Both the position numbers and the translations under genes were made by a program. From Odontocerum albicorne (Eukaryota; Arthropoda; Insecta; Trichoptera; Odontoceridae): a stretch of 64,000 bases of DNA. This document shows positions 12,301-24,400 of the stretch, piece by piece (the stretch's first letter is position 1; every line of letters starts with the position of its first letter). The stretch spans positions 35,473,789 to 35,537,788 of the forward strand of contig OX463847.1 in NCBI GenBank assembly GCA_949825065.1. Reading direction: 5' to 3'. The notes beneath the pieces are model-generated. The model made no database searches, was not told the origin of the DNA, and worked only from the letters and a program-made list of their open reading frames with translations.

Positions 12301-15300
12301 GACAAAAGAAAGAAATAAATTAGAAATAAATAAAACTAAAGAGAGTACTGATGCACTAAAAGATATTGATAGTTTGAGACAATCGATTATACAAGATCTG
12401 CCACATCAGACTTTAAATGTTGAACATGAAAATAAAAAAGAAAACAACTGCAAGAAAGACACTGTTAACAAACTGTCAAAGAATGATTCAAATGTAATTT
12501 CAGATTTAAATGAGAAAACAAACCAGAAATCAGAATTAATCGAAACAATTCATAGAAAGGAAGAATTACTTAATACACAAAAAACAAAGGAAGAAAACAT
12601 TAAAGAAAGAAATAAAAATAAAGAGAGTACTCGTGTTATTAAAGATAATGATAGTTCGATACAATCAGTTATACAAGATCTGCTAAATCAGATATTCAAT
12701 GATCTAAAGAATAAAAATAGAAAAGAAAAAAATAGCGAGGGAGAAACTGTTAAAAAAATATCAAATAACACAAATTTACTTTCAGATACTAAAGAGGCAA
12801 ACAAACAGAAATCAGGAATAATTGAAACCAGTCAAATAAAGCGAAAATTACTTGATACAGAAAAGACGAAACAAGAGAATAAAGTAGAAATAAATAAAAA
12901 TAAAGAGAGTACTGATGTATTTAAAGATGTTGGTAGTTTGAGACAATCAGTTTTACACAGCCTACCAATTGAGACTTTAAATGATGCAAATGATAAAAAG
13001 GAAAAAGAAAAGGATTGCGAGAAAGAAGCTGTGATCAAAATATCAAAGAATGTTTCAAATATAGTATCGGATATAAATAAAAAAACAAACCAGATATCAA
13101 AAGTAATTGAAACAATTGATAGAAAACGAAAATTACTTGACATGGAAAAGACAAAAGAAGAAAACATGTTAAAAGTAAGTAAAAATAAAGAGAGTACTGA
13201 TGTTCTTAAAGATATTGATAATTTGAGACAATCAGTAAGACAAGATCTGCCAAATCAGACTTTAAATGTTGCAAGGGATAAAAAGAAAAAACAAAACAGT
13301 TGCGAGAGGGAAACTGTTAATGAAATATCAAACCCCTCAAATTTTATTTCAGATATTAATGAAGAAAAAAAAGATAAATCAGGAATAATTGAAACGATTC
13401 AAAGAAAGCGAAAATTATTTAATATAGAAAAGACAAAAAAAGAAGATAAGTTAGAAATAAATAAAAATAAAGAGAGTACTGATACACTAAAAGATTTTGA
13501 TAGTTTGAGAATTAACAAAATGTCAATGAGTGATTTAAATGTAATTTCAGATATAAATAAAAATACAAACCAGAAATCAGGGGTAATTGAAACGATTCAA
13601 AGAAAGCGAATATTACTTAATACAGAAAAGACAAAACAAGAAAACCTTAAAAAAATAAATAAAAATAAAGAGACTACTCATGTCTTTAAAGATATTGATA
13701 GTTTGAGACAACCAGTCATACAAGATCTGCCAAATCAGACTTTAAATATCGCAAATGAGAAAAATAATTGTGATCAAGACTGCGATGCAATGAACAATAA
13801 ATCAAGTAAAGAGAATAAAAATTCCAAAAACACTATCGATTCGAATTTCACTCTAAGGAATGCAGCTAATGTAAGTGTAGGAATTACAATATGTTTAAAT
13901 AGTAATGAATCAAGCGAAATGGATGTTGATTTTAACTTTTTGAAAGACAAGCATAATATGAACCAGCTGAACGTCAACAAAAATGTTGAAAAAAACTTTC
14001 TTGTTAATGAAATCCCTGATAAAAGAAATGTTGCTATTATTAACAATATTAATAAAAAACAAAATACATATTATGCATCCGTAACAGAAAATGAAATTAC
14101 TTCAAGTAATATTAGTTTAAATCAAACTGAATTGAGAAAAATTAACAGTGATAATCTGCAAAATAAAATGTTTGAAAATGACGATAACTCTGGTGTCCAA
14201 AATACTACTACATTCAACAAAAACGTTTTAAGTTTTCTTGAATACAAAAAAAGAAAAATTATGACATCTTCATTAAATAATGAAACACAGGTCATAAATG
14301 AAAATAAAGATAAACGTTTAAAGAAATCAAATATAAATCATGATAATCACCAATCAACATCTCTAACTGATGAAATTGATGATATCATAAAAATTTCTAA
14401 TGAAAACAAAAAAGCAATATTTGCATCTCTGTTAGAAAATTCAACAACCAATACAGGTTCACCAAATAACAGTATCAGTTGTCTAAATCTGTCTCAACTA
14501 CACGAAACACCCAACCATCGTAAACCACCAACTCTGACAGAACTTCTCACAAGTTGGGAACACCAAAAGGCACAAAATATTGGCGAAGAAAAACGTTTTA
14601 AGCCCTCTGATAACTTATTAAATAAAAATAATATAAACAGAAATATGTATAAACAACAATCAACACCAACAATTCCTCAAAATCTCAGTGCAACATTGGT
14701 TCCAACAAATAATAATAAAAATGATTATACACAAAAACATCTACCTGCTTACCTGCAACAGGTAACAAATGCAGATGCCAAAAGTCAGATGCAGATGATA
14801 AATTCAAGAGACCCAAGAATAAGATCTATAATAAATCTAAACAAGCAACAAAATGAAAACCAAACAATACAATGTTGTACCACCAATTTACAAAAAAATG
14901 ATACTTGTAATAATCAAGCAGCATTTAATAACAAAAGTTCTGTTATGAATATTAAACAAGTGCTTCCCCTATCAAATGACAAAATTACAAAAATAACTCC
15001 GCAAATCCCATCCCCTCAAAATCCACAATATGTTCCATTCAATCCAAACAAGCATCCAATATTAAATACTCTACCTTCGCATTATTCAAATGCTCAACAA
15101 ATACCTTCACAATACTCAAATCCCCCACCTTATGATGATAGACTAAATCCCACATCTCAAAATAATAGACAGAAACAGGTCACTTCAAATGCCCATTCTG
15201 ATAATGACAGATTGATCCAGACACCTTTATACCCTTCTACCCCCTCTCATAATGGTATATATAATCTAATCCATATACCCTCACATCCTCATCCCCCATC

Positions 15301-16639
15301 TCATGACAGTCTAAACCAAATAACTTCACATCGTTCTTCCACATTGCATAATAACGGACCAAACCAGATAACTTCAAACTCACACCCCCCATCTCAAAAT
15401 GATAGACTGATCCTGTTACCTTCATACTCTCCTTCCCCATCTCATGATAAACTGAATCAGGTAACTCCAGATCTTCCTCCCCCATCTCATAATGATAGAC
15501 TAAACCAGGTAACTTCCAATTCACACCCCTCATCTCAAAATTATAAATTGATCCACTTACCTTCACGTCCTTCCCCATCTCATAATGATAGACTAAAACA
15601 AGTTACTTCAAATTCCCACCCCGCATCTCAAAATTATAAATTTATTCACTTACCTTCACGTCCTCCCCCATCTCATAATGATAGACTAAAACAAGTTACT
15701 TCAAATTCCCACCCCGCATCTCAAAGTTATAAATGTATTCACTTACCTTCACGTCCTCCCCTATCTCATAATGATAGACTAAATCAGGTAACTTCAAATT
15801 CCCACCCCCCATCTCATAATGATAGATTAAACCAAGTTACTTCCAATTCCCACCCCCCATCTCAAAATGATAAATTGATCTACTTACCTTCACATCTTCC
15901 CTCATCTCATAATGAGAGACTAAACCAAGTAACTTCAAATTCCCACACCCCATCTCAACAGGATACATTAATCCAGTTACTTTCACACCCTCCTCCCTCA
16001 TCTCACGACAGGCTGAACCAGATACCTGCAAATGCTCACTCCACTTCTCATAATGACAGTCTGACATCGATACCTTTACCTGCTAAAAGCATGAAGCAAA
16101 CTAATTTACAATCATTCTCAAATCAACAAAATACAGATTCTTATAATGCACCAAATGCTTACAGCCACGGTCAAGATGCAAGCCTTCAAATATTAAGTAA
16201 TCAACAGATTCATCCCCCCCATGGTTATCAACAAGCACTGAATAATTGTTACCATCCTTCTACTTACCCAAATGATTTGTATAAATACTTTCCAAATAAT
16301 GCCACAGCACCATTTTACCAAACTTTTGCTGCCAGATTTCCAATTACTCATACAGCAAATCAACCAGTGATAGCAAACCAACCACCATACAATATAAGTA
16401 TGATAGGAAATCAACCATATTATCAATATTTACAAAAATACCAAAACACTCAAAATCCTTCCCTACACCCACCAACTGAAAATCATGAGGCATTTAAAAA
16501 TAACAGCTCTGAAGTGTATAATTATGAAAACAATAGCACAAATATGACTCGTCCTAATATTGAAAATCAACAATTAAATTTGCAAAGGAAAAATCCTATA
16601 CCAAAACTACCCATGACCAAAATACCTAGAAATTATTAG
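9309..16639 (+). CDS. Unrecognised giant Asn/Lys-rich repeat protein with SUMO-interaction-like motifs
   Basis: Model: join 9309-10071 and 10419-16639, about 2,327 aa. The 347-base intron has donor G|GTAAAT and acceptor TATTTCAG, and the split codon keeps the frame. I do not recognise the family. Seen in order: a hydrophobic N-terminal stretch (residues 1-60); a strongly basic run with KKKVRKKR near residue 170, a likely nuclear localisation signal; FIDLTKADSD, VIEII and IIIVLDSDD (about residues 307-342), each a hydrophobic core followed by acidic residues as in SUMO-interacting motifs; a Lys/Asn-rich region; tandem 94-95-aa repeats (12041-13780); an LTELLTSW...SRDPRIRS segment; tandem SHNDRLNQVTSNSHPPSQN-type repeats (about 15200-16070); and a Tyr/Asn/Pro-rich tail. 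A 6.2-kb open exon in AT-rich DNA, with all repeat length changes in multiples of three, argues that it is translated. The start is the first ATG after the acceptor, in context aaaaaATGG. Inference: a nuclear, fast-evolving scaffold protein. Function unknown. Confidence 0.8.
10072..10418 (+). other. Intron of the orphan gene
   Basis: GT at 10072 and AG at 10417-10418. It contains an AT/AC-rich simple stretch near 10215-10290 and no open frame worth calling. Confidence 0.75.
12041..13780 (+). repeat. Coding tandem repeat, 282-285-bp units (94-95 aa)
   Basis: Units begin at 12041, 12326, 12608, 12890, 13175, 13457 and 13655. Consensus landmarks in each are NKNKESTDV-KDIDSLRQS, DLPNQTLN, CERETVN, VISDINEKTNQKS and IETIQRKRKLL. 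The sixth unit (198 bp) lacks an internal 84 bp and the seventh is partial. All length differences are multiples of three, so the reading frame is kept. Confidence 0.9.
15200..16070 (+). repeat. Coding tandem repeat, 93-bp units (31 aa), Ser/His/Pro/Asn-rich
   Basis: The marker tctcataatgatagac recurs at 15485, 15578, 15671 and 15764 (93 bp apart), then at 15812 (a 48-bp short unit) and, with variation, at 15905. More diverged units flank these. The encoded pattern is SHNDRLNQVTSNSHPPSQN followed by LIHLPSRPP. Confidence 0.9.
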
Positions 16640-17452
16640 TAAATAATGTAAGAAAACTGACTCATTTTATTATTTCAATTAAAGATAGATCAGAGAACTT
16701 CACAAAAAATGTTTAATTCTCATCCCACAGGTGAGTTTTTCATATATTTTATTTTTAACTTTAATTCGTCCACTGGTTTAATCCACTATACTCATTTACA
16801 ACCTTTACAACTTCCGATGGATTTTCAATTTTCATTTTTATATACCCAAAAATTATCCATATTTATATACTGAAAAAATTATCCATTTTTATGTACCGGT
16901 CCATCCAATTGTCAGTATTCAAGAAGTTCAAGAACACCGACACAAATACAAAATTAATATTATTTTCATGGTCTTGATTTCATGTTTCTTATTTTCTTTT
17001 TTATGGATTACAACACAAAATTGGGTAAAACGGAATTTTTAATGGGTCGTGAAATATTTTCAACAATCAAAATATTTTAATATTTTCGCACAATGACATA
17101 TGAAATGATACAAATGTACAAAACTCATTTTAAAAACCTTCCAAAACATTGTGCGTTGAAAGTAACAGCTTCTCAGTACGTTACACAGAATTTGCAGAAA
17201 TTTGTTCAATTGTTATCTTGATGTGTTATTTCATTGATCTTTACATGGGTCGTGAAATCAAAATTAACACCGTAGCCTGGACCACCACTTAAAAACACTG
17301 AGTTAAAGGAAACTAAATTTGAGACGCAAAAACTTGGTCAAGCTTTGTCGATATGTCAGCATTATTGCACGAGATTCAAAGTTTTGACTCTGTCAACATT
17401 TGGTAGTGCGCACTTGGGATATTTAAAAAAACTGTGACTTCATGCTATGTAA
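16640..17452 (+). other. 3' flank of the orphan gene, with one decayed repeat unit
   Basis: At 16680-16731 a further diverged copy of the 93-bp repeat (aaagatagatcag...aacttca...attctcatccc) lies after the stop at 16637 and ends in a consensus donor, cacag|gtgagt. A weak polyadenylation-like aattaaa is at about 16678. The rest shows no gene. Confidence 0.5.
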
Positions 17453-17454
17453 TA

Positions 17455-18721
17455 TGAGGGTTGCTACTTAAGTTTTGAGATATGGCAACACCAGTGTAGA
17501 TACGTCAAATCTGACATCAGCATCGTAAAGTTTGATATTTTTAATGATATACGTGCTCAGAAAGTTTTGTCATACGAGTGCTATTTGTGTTGTTTACAGT
17601 GACTCTAAAAATTCATTTCGGCCAAAAATGGAATTAAATCGTGAAGTGCGATGATTTTCGACGTGGACTAACTCAACAACAGTGTGCCGATCAACTCGCT
17701 TCACTTTTTGGTGATGAAGCACCATCCCGGGCCACTGTGTTTCGCTGGTTTTCCTAATTCAATCGTAGTCCGCTCCAGGATGAATTTCGTAAAGGTCGTC
17801 CAAAATCGGTTGTTGTGCCAGAAAACATCGATGCTGTGCGTGAACTGATATTGCAAGATCGTCATGTGACTTATCGTGAGATTGAGGCATGTTTGGACAT
17901 TAGTTCCACTCGCATACTTTCAATATTGCATGAACATTTGGCCGTCAAAAATATTTGTTCGCGTTGGATACCGCATAATTTAACAATCCCTCAAAAAAAG
18001 GCTCTTGTCGATTGGTCCAAAGAAATGTTGAAAAAATTCGATCGCGGTGCTTCAAAAGACGTCTATAAGATCGTGATAGGCGATGAATCATGGATCTATG
18101 CATATGAGCCAGAAACTAAACAGCAGTCGACTGTATGGGTCTTTCAAGATGAGCCAAATCCAACAAAAGTTGTTCGCGCACGAAGCACTTCGAAGCAAAT
18201 GGTGGTTTGTTTCTTCGGTATAAATGGTCATGTTGCAACATTGCCTTTATTGGAACGTCGTAGGGTCAATTCTGAATGGTACACCACCATTTGTTGCCAG
18301 AAGTGTTCGGAGAAATGAGGAAAACCAACCGCCGAAGACGGATCATTTTCCACCACGACAATGCGAGCTCTCACATTCCGGCTCAAACAAGTGACTTTTT
18401 GAGCACTCAAAACATCGAATTGATGGGGCATCCGCCATACAGCCCTGATTTGGCACCCAATGACTTCTTTTTATTCCAGAACATCAAAAATAAATTGCGA
18501 GGTCAACGTTTTTCGACGCCTGAAGAAGTGGTTGATGCGTTCAAAACGGATGTTTTGAAGTTACCCCATTCGGAGTGAAAAAAGTGCTTCGAAAATTGGT
18601 TCAAACGCATGCAAAAGTGTATTGATCTTTATGGAGAGTATTTTGAAAAACAATAAAGCCATTTTCGATGATAAATATTTGTTTTTACTTGTCTGTCTCA
18701 AAACTTAAGTAGCAACCCTCG
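17455..18721 (+). mobile_element. Full-length mariner element, inactive
   Basis: Terminal inverted repeats of about 26 bp (tgagggttgctacttaagtt at the left, its complement with one mismatch at the right) are flanked by TA at 17453-17454 and 18722-18723, the standard mariner duplication. Length is 1,267 bp. It contains the transposase pseudogene at 17628-18656. Confidence 0.95.
17628..18656 (+). pseudogene. Mariner transposase pseudogene
   Basis: Reads MELNREVR, then a frameshift into DDFRRGLTQQQCADQL, a stop after FRWFS, a long open stretch from 17815, a frameshift near 18300, then a final segment with a TGA near 18576. The catalytic D,D34D residues can be read in GDESW, HHDN and APNDFFLF, but the frame is broken at least four times, so no active enzyme can be made. 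Neighbours: it lies between the orphan gene and a candidate terminal exon at 18823. Confidence 0.95.
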
Positions 18722-18822
18722 TAGTAACATATTATAATAATAGAAACATTTTATTCCCTTATTCTTAAAGAAGATTTACAGTTTTCATTCAAAATAATAT
18801 TTAGATATTATGAACTTTTCAG

Positions 18823-18928
18823 GTTGGTCGCTGGTAACCTGAGAGATACTGAAATCAAGAGAAACCCAATTATCTTTTCAGAGGAAACTGTTGTATCTTC
18901 AAATCCAGCTATTTCTCACCAATCCTAA
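18823..18928 (+). CDS. Candidate orphan terminal exon
   Basis: A good acceptor (gaacttttcag) precedes 35 open codons ending in TAA, with ordinary composition (LVAGNLRDTEIKRN...SHQS). There is no matching start. The donor at 16731 could supply the upstream side, but in the only open frame there the phase gives an early stop, so the link is unproven. It may be the tail of an alternative transcript of the orphan gene or a chance frame. Confidence 0.3.
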
Positions 18929-19169
18929 TATTTAATATGCTGTGCAGAGTAAAATTTTATTATAATTAATTAGAACATTTGCATCATTTAGCATTCAAAT
19001 ATATGTATATACTCATATTTATATTTAATAAGGGATTATTTAAAACATGTATAGGATTAGAACAAAATGCATGTTTAAATGTGTTTTTTCCGCTAAGAGA
19101 CAGCGGCGGATAATCTTATAGCTAATCTTAGTTTATCCTACCTCCTAAGATTTTAAAAGGTCAATTAAA

Positions 19170-19592
19170 ATCAGGTCTAAGTACAGAAAAGGAGCAAAGG
19201 TACTTTTGTAATCTGCAACAGTGTATGATTAGTAAAAAGGAGGAAAGGTACTTTTGTAATCTGCAACAGTGTATGATTAGTAAAAAGGAGGAAAGGTACT
19301 TTTGTAATCTGCAACAGTGTATGATTAGTAAAAAGGAGGAAAGGTACTTTTGTAATCTGCAACAGTGTATGATTAGTAAAAAGGAGGAAAGGTACTTTTG
19401 TAATCTGCAACAGTGTATGATTAGTAAAAAAGAGGGAAGGTACTTTTGTAATCTGCAACAGTGTATGATTAGTAAAATCAGGTCTAAGTACAGAAAAGGA
19501 GGATAGGTACTTTTGTAATCTGCAACAGTGTATGATTAGTAAAAAGGAGGAAAGGTACTTTTGTAATCTGCAACAGTGTATGATTAGTAAAA
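19170..19592. repeat. 48-bp tandem repeat with higher-order spacer
   Basis: The marker tacttttgtaatctgcaaca occurs at 19201, 19249, 19297, 19345, 19393, 19441, 19508 and 19556. The step is 48 bp except for one 67-bp step, where tcaggtctaagtacagaaaa is inserted. The same 20-bp word stands before the first unit. Because 48 is a multiple of three, long open frames appear on both strands; they are periodicity artefacts. Confidence 0.95.
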
Positions 19593-21564
19593 ATTGGATC
19601 AAATAGAGATTTACAATCTTTTCAAAATTGTAATTTAATCTTAACATTGCCATGGAAAAATAAAATATTAAATAATTACCCAATACTCCTCTTAGTACAA
19701 AATATGTGAATATTAATTGTTCAAAAAATATTTATTCTTGTAATTGTGTTTTCAATATTAACTTAGTGTAAAAGTGTTCTTCAATTAGAAATATACTTAA
19801 TGAATATGAAAATGTTTCAAATATATTTCATGATGTGGTGAATAAATTATAATATCATAGAACTAATGCTTAGTGATTTTCAATAATTTCAGTTTATTTA
19901 TATTAAATGAAGATTTTTTTATAAAACAAAATTAAACTTAAAAAAAATATGTAAATATTTCTTACTTAACAAAAATCTAAATTTAAATACCAAACTATGA
20001 AAACAATAATTTTAGTTAAGAGAAAAACACATTTTTTAAATTTTTTTTCCGGTAATACTTACTTGTACCACTACCACTTTTTAAAACTGATATAAATTGT
20101 GTGTTTTTGCACTGTATATTTTTATTTTTCTATCAATTAACTGATGTTACACTTTTTTTATTTATTTACATGATAAAAAAATTACAATTAATGGAACGTA
20201 AAATACGGAAATGACATTTTGATAGGATCTTAATTTGCTGCCAGTAATGTCTTAGAATTAATAAACTGAGGTTGAAGATTGCTTAAATTATATGATCATT
20301 TATATCCTATAGAATTGGTCCAACTTGATAAAAAAATTATTAAAAACAACTATCTCAAAATAAAGAAACAAGCGAGTGTTGTGTGAGTTCAGTGTTAACG
20401 AATTTCAGAATAGGCCTAACTTTTGAGACAATTAAGATGATTTTAATGTTAACTCAATTATGTATTGATACGTTCAAGACTAAATTGTAAAACTGCCAAT
20501 ATGCCATTCTGACAGGAAGGACAAAAACTGTAAAAGTTTAAATGCTAAAAATCAGTTAATTGAGGACCTCCATGACCTAGTCGGAAAAACCTTTGTCTTC
20601 TAACAGGGGCATTCAGGTTCAATTCCTAATGATACTTACCTGATGATAGAAAACTTCATCTAATTTAAAAAATCATCTGGTAACAATATTCGCATATAAT
20701 AGACGCATGCCAATGCCGTTGCCTGTCCATGTGGTTCTTAAGTTGAAGGCTTGATTATTGGAGCCGAGGACAATGCTATCTTCCGGCCAGGGTTTCTGTG
20801 TTAGATAACTTAGATAAAATATGTATTTATTTTTTTCTACGCAGACAACATGAAATACATGTTTTCTCTAAGTCATATTACATCACTTAGACAAAATATA
20901 TATTCAGATTTTAAAACTTTTACAGTTTTTAGTCCCTTTGGTCAAATTCCAATATAGCAGTCTTAAGTCAATAAATATAAACAAATACATATTTTAATAC
21001 TTGAACTTTTGTAAAAATTTGAAAATTACAAGAAAAAACTATCAATTACATTTAAAAAAAACTATCATGAAGTAAATTTTTTAATATTTTTCTAAGCTTG
21101 AATAAAATAAATATTTTCTGAATTTCAAATACGGAGCATAATTAAGGGTTAAAAAGGACCAATGTGGGATAAAATGTAAAATATATTTTTATAAAATGAC
21201 AGTTTTGAAAAAAACAGACTTTTATTTTTTACCCTAATATTTTTTGTGTTCAAAATTAATATTTTAAACCTGTTATCAAATATTTTATAATAGTTCTCTT
21301 TAATTATATAAATTGTATTATTTTGTTCATGTTAACCTATAATATGTAGTATTATAAAATTAAAATAAAGAGTATAAATTATAATTTAATATGTATAAAG
21401 AATTTAATGATGGGGCATAAGCTTTAAGAATTTAGATTTGTCAATTGTATTAAACTATGTGTATTACAAAAAATATGAATACACAAAAAAACATTTGATG
21501 AAATTTGTAATTAGTCTATAGATCGTAAATTATTTTTTTATGCTGTAAATATTTCTTACGAGTC
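19593..21564. other. Gene-free AT-rich stretch
   Basis: Nothing beyond the SINE head at 20564-20650 is recognised. Confidence 0.5.
20564..20650 (+). mobile_element. Degenerate SINE family S head
   Basis: cctccatgacctagtcgg (A-box-like) and caggttcaattcc (B-box-like) occur in the spacing of the other copies. The body is lost. Confidence 0.55.
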
Positions 21565-21572
21565 CTCTATAT

Positions 21573-21874
21573 CAGTGCTTCCCAAATTGGGGGCTGCGGG
21601 ATTTCTCGTGGGGGTCGCGAAAATATTCAGTACAAAGTACAAATATTCATGTGAGTATTAAATTGTTTCATGTGGGTATAGTTTTTATTTAAAAAAAAGT
21701 TTTTAAGCAAGTTCCTATAATTTTGTGTTGAATATAAATATGTGTATTTTAATTGTAATAATTATTGCCAAATAAATCTTCAACTATAAAAAAATGTTTT
21801 TTTGGGGGGGGGGGGCGGGAATTAATTACTTCAGATTTAGGGGGCCGTTACATGAAAGTAATTGGGAAGCACTG
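21573..21874. mobile_element. Small hAT MITE with exact 8-bp duplication
   Basis: Ends cagtgcttcccaaattgg and aattgggaagcactg are inverted repeats. They are flanked by identical ctctatat at 21565-21572 and 21875-21882. Length is 302 bp with no coding sequence, and it includes a G run near 21805. The intact duplication suggests a fairly recent insertion. Confidence 0.93.
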
Positions 21875-21882
21875 CTCTATAT

Positions 21883-22949
21883 AAATATTCTTTTTTTTTA
21901 TTTTCCCATCCTTTTAAATATTGAAAATCTTAAAAATGTAAATATTGATTTATTGTCTTACAAATAATGTTTTAAAATAGCTAAGTAATCATATAGGTTT
22001 TATAAAAAATGTAACTACTCTTGTCCATACACTAATATTTTAGAAGAGCCAATTATGAATTTATTATTTAAATATAGAGGTATGTAAATTGTAAACCAAT
22101 TAGTATAAAACCTAATTCTTTCATATTTTGAAAACTATTTTACTGGCTAATAAAAATTAAATTATATTAATAATTGTTAAAGCTACTTATGTAAAGTAAA
22201 CCTGTAACTTTAGATGATATGTTGTGCATTGCTTTACAACACTGGTTTAATCTGACTTACTCGTAAGTGTGACTCAATCTTAAGGATAAAAAAGCTACAG
22301 TCAAATATTTGCTAGAATAATACAAAATTGAAGCTGTATGAAAGTTGATAATCACTATGAGATAACAGTTTTGACTACAGATTGGTTTGAATAATAAATA
22401 TGGATAATTTTATTAAGTAGGTTATGTATAATTGAACTTATTTCATAATAAATGTTAATTGTACAATATAAAATAATAACTTTCATCACAAATATAAATA
22501 TTTTCACCCTTTTATAAAACGTTAATTGTTCATGTGACATTATGATTAATTATGTGACAATTATTATGGGTGATAAAATTTGTGTATAATTTATTACACA
22601 GAAACAAAATATTTTCTCTTTGACTAATATAAATTAAATAAAAAAATATTAAACCTGATCTCGTGCAAAAATTAAGTTTATTTTTGTAATTTAAGTCATT
22701 CAAATAAAATTGTACAAGAATGTCAACATGTATGAGTGTTGTTGAAGCTTCTTTGAAAAAGTAGCACAGTTATAGCTACTTTTAAATCTCAAGTGAACTA
22801 AATACTCAAGTTGTAATTCTATTATTTTACAGTTAGTTACTCTTGAACAAAGTGTGCTACTTTTACTGCGTTATTTAATAACACTGCATATAACTTGAAA
22901 TAAGTTTAAATATTAATATGTCTATTTTGATATCAAGAATTTCCATAAA
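21883..22949. other. Unassigned AT-rich sequence
   Basis: No gene or element ends were recognised. Confidence 0.5.
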
Positions 22950-23097
22950 TTAATTGTTTTAAAAGTATAACTGTTGTTTTAAAAGTGTAAATTAGTTGTT
23001 TTAAAAGTGTAATTAGTTGTTTTAAAAGTGTAACTGTTGTTTTAAAAGCGTAAATTAGTTGTTTTAAAAGAGTAATTAGTTGTTTTAAAAGTGTAAC
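22950..23097. repeat. Short tandem repeat, about 20-23 bp units
   Basis: Seven copies of a gttgttttaaaagtgtaa word with variable actg/atta linkers. A longer period of about 64 bp is visible twice. Confidence 0.9.
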
Positions 23098-24110
23098 TTG
23101 GATTTACTTTATTTGAAAAATTGTTAAATTACTAAGAACTCTTTATTTAACTATATCCACTAAAGGGTGAGTGATGTAAGTTAAATAGTAAATAATAAAA
23201 AAGAGGATGAAGAGGGCAGATTAGGGGTAGCTTTGCTATTTGAAATGTATGTTTTCGAGAGATAGTATAACGGAAAAGGATATTTAAAGGGGTGTTTCAT
23301 CAAGAAACAAGTGTAATGGTGCACTTAGTACAATATTGGCCTATAAATAATTGGAATTTTTAAGTGATTGCTTACTGAGTAGTTAATATAGATGTCAAAA
23401 ATTAAATGAATACTTGTAATGTATATCTTAGTTTTGAATGATATACTTAATATTCAATATTAGCAAATCATGAGTAACTTTAAAACCCCGAAACATGGGA
23501 TGAAAAATATCCGTGTTATTTGAGGAGAGAAGAGGCACAGTGTAATTGTCATATTATATCATTGTAGAAAAAGTTAACTAGTTTACCTAACTTTTTAGCA
23601 AAAAAAATATTGCTTTATTTGAAAGAAAGATCATAAATATTACCAAATAAGGAGATCCTTTGCGGAACTCGATAATACAAATAGTATCACAAAACTAAAT
23701 ATCACATTTCATATCCATTTACGAAAAATAAAAGCTATGGTACATCACTGAGAAGGTTAAAACTATTACATCTCAACTTACTAAAGAAAAATAACTTACT
23801 TATGAGATTAAAAAAGTATTTAATATTTTTTTATGGTAGATTTTTTAGTTAAAATACCTTAAAAATGATCTTCTGTAAAGTCTCATACACTGAGATAAAC
23901 TAGTTTGCACATTACGCAAGGATATATGCCCTAAGATGCATATTCAGCTTCATAGTTTGATTAAATAAGATATGAAAAATTTACTGATGAGAATTTATCA
24001 TTGTCAGTCTCTCCCAGCCCAATACTGAACACAAGCCTCTCTCATAATCTTCCACCTCGTCCCATTAGCCACCACACATACCCATCATCTTTTAGAGAAT
24101 TAAGTCACTG

Positions 24111-24400
24111 TTAATTTGAATGTAAACTTATGTACTATAAAGTGTTTAGATTATTGTATCATTGTACTAATACTATGTAAAATATCATATTTAATTGGTA
24201 ATGTGTTAATTTGAATGTACTATAAAATGTTTAGATTATTGTATCATTGTACTAATACTATGTAAAATACCATATGTAATGTGTTAATTTGAATGTAAAC
24301 TTATGTACTATAAAGTGTTTAGATTATTATATCATTGTATTAATACTATGTAAAATACCATATGTAATTTGTAATGTGTTAATTATTGTATTCATTGTAG
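24111..24400. repeat. Tandem repeat, units of about 77-94 bp
   Basis: gttaatttgaatgta starts at 24111, 24205 and 24282, each followed by tactataaagtgtttagatt and tactatgtaaaat. A final partial unit starts near 24376. What follows, with aataaatgtttcggtgtg, could be part of an LTR, but no partner LTR was found. Confidence 0.8.

Noticed and set aside
10501..14046. Minus-strand open frames up to 156 codons
   Set aside because: Antisense of the large plus-strand exon; hydrophobic composition typical of antisense of Lys/Asn-rich coding.
15237..16067. Minus-strand open frames of 113 and 76 codons
   Set aside because: They are antisense shadows of the 93-bp coding repeats of the orphan gene.
19177..19683. 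168-codon minus and 93-codon plus open frames
   Set aside because: Both follow from the 48-bp period; no start, splice or codon evidence.
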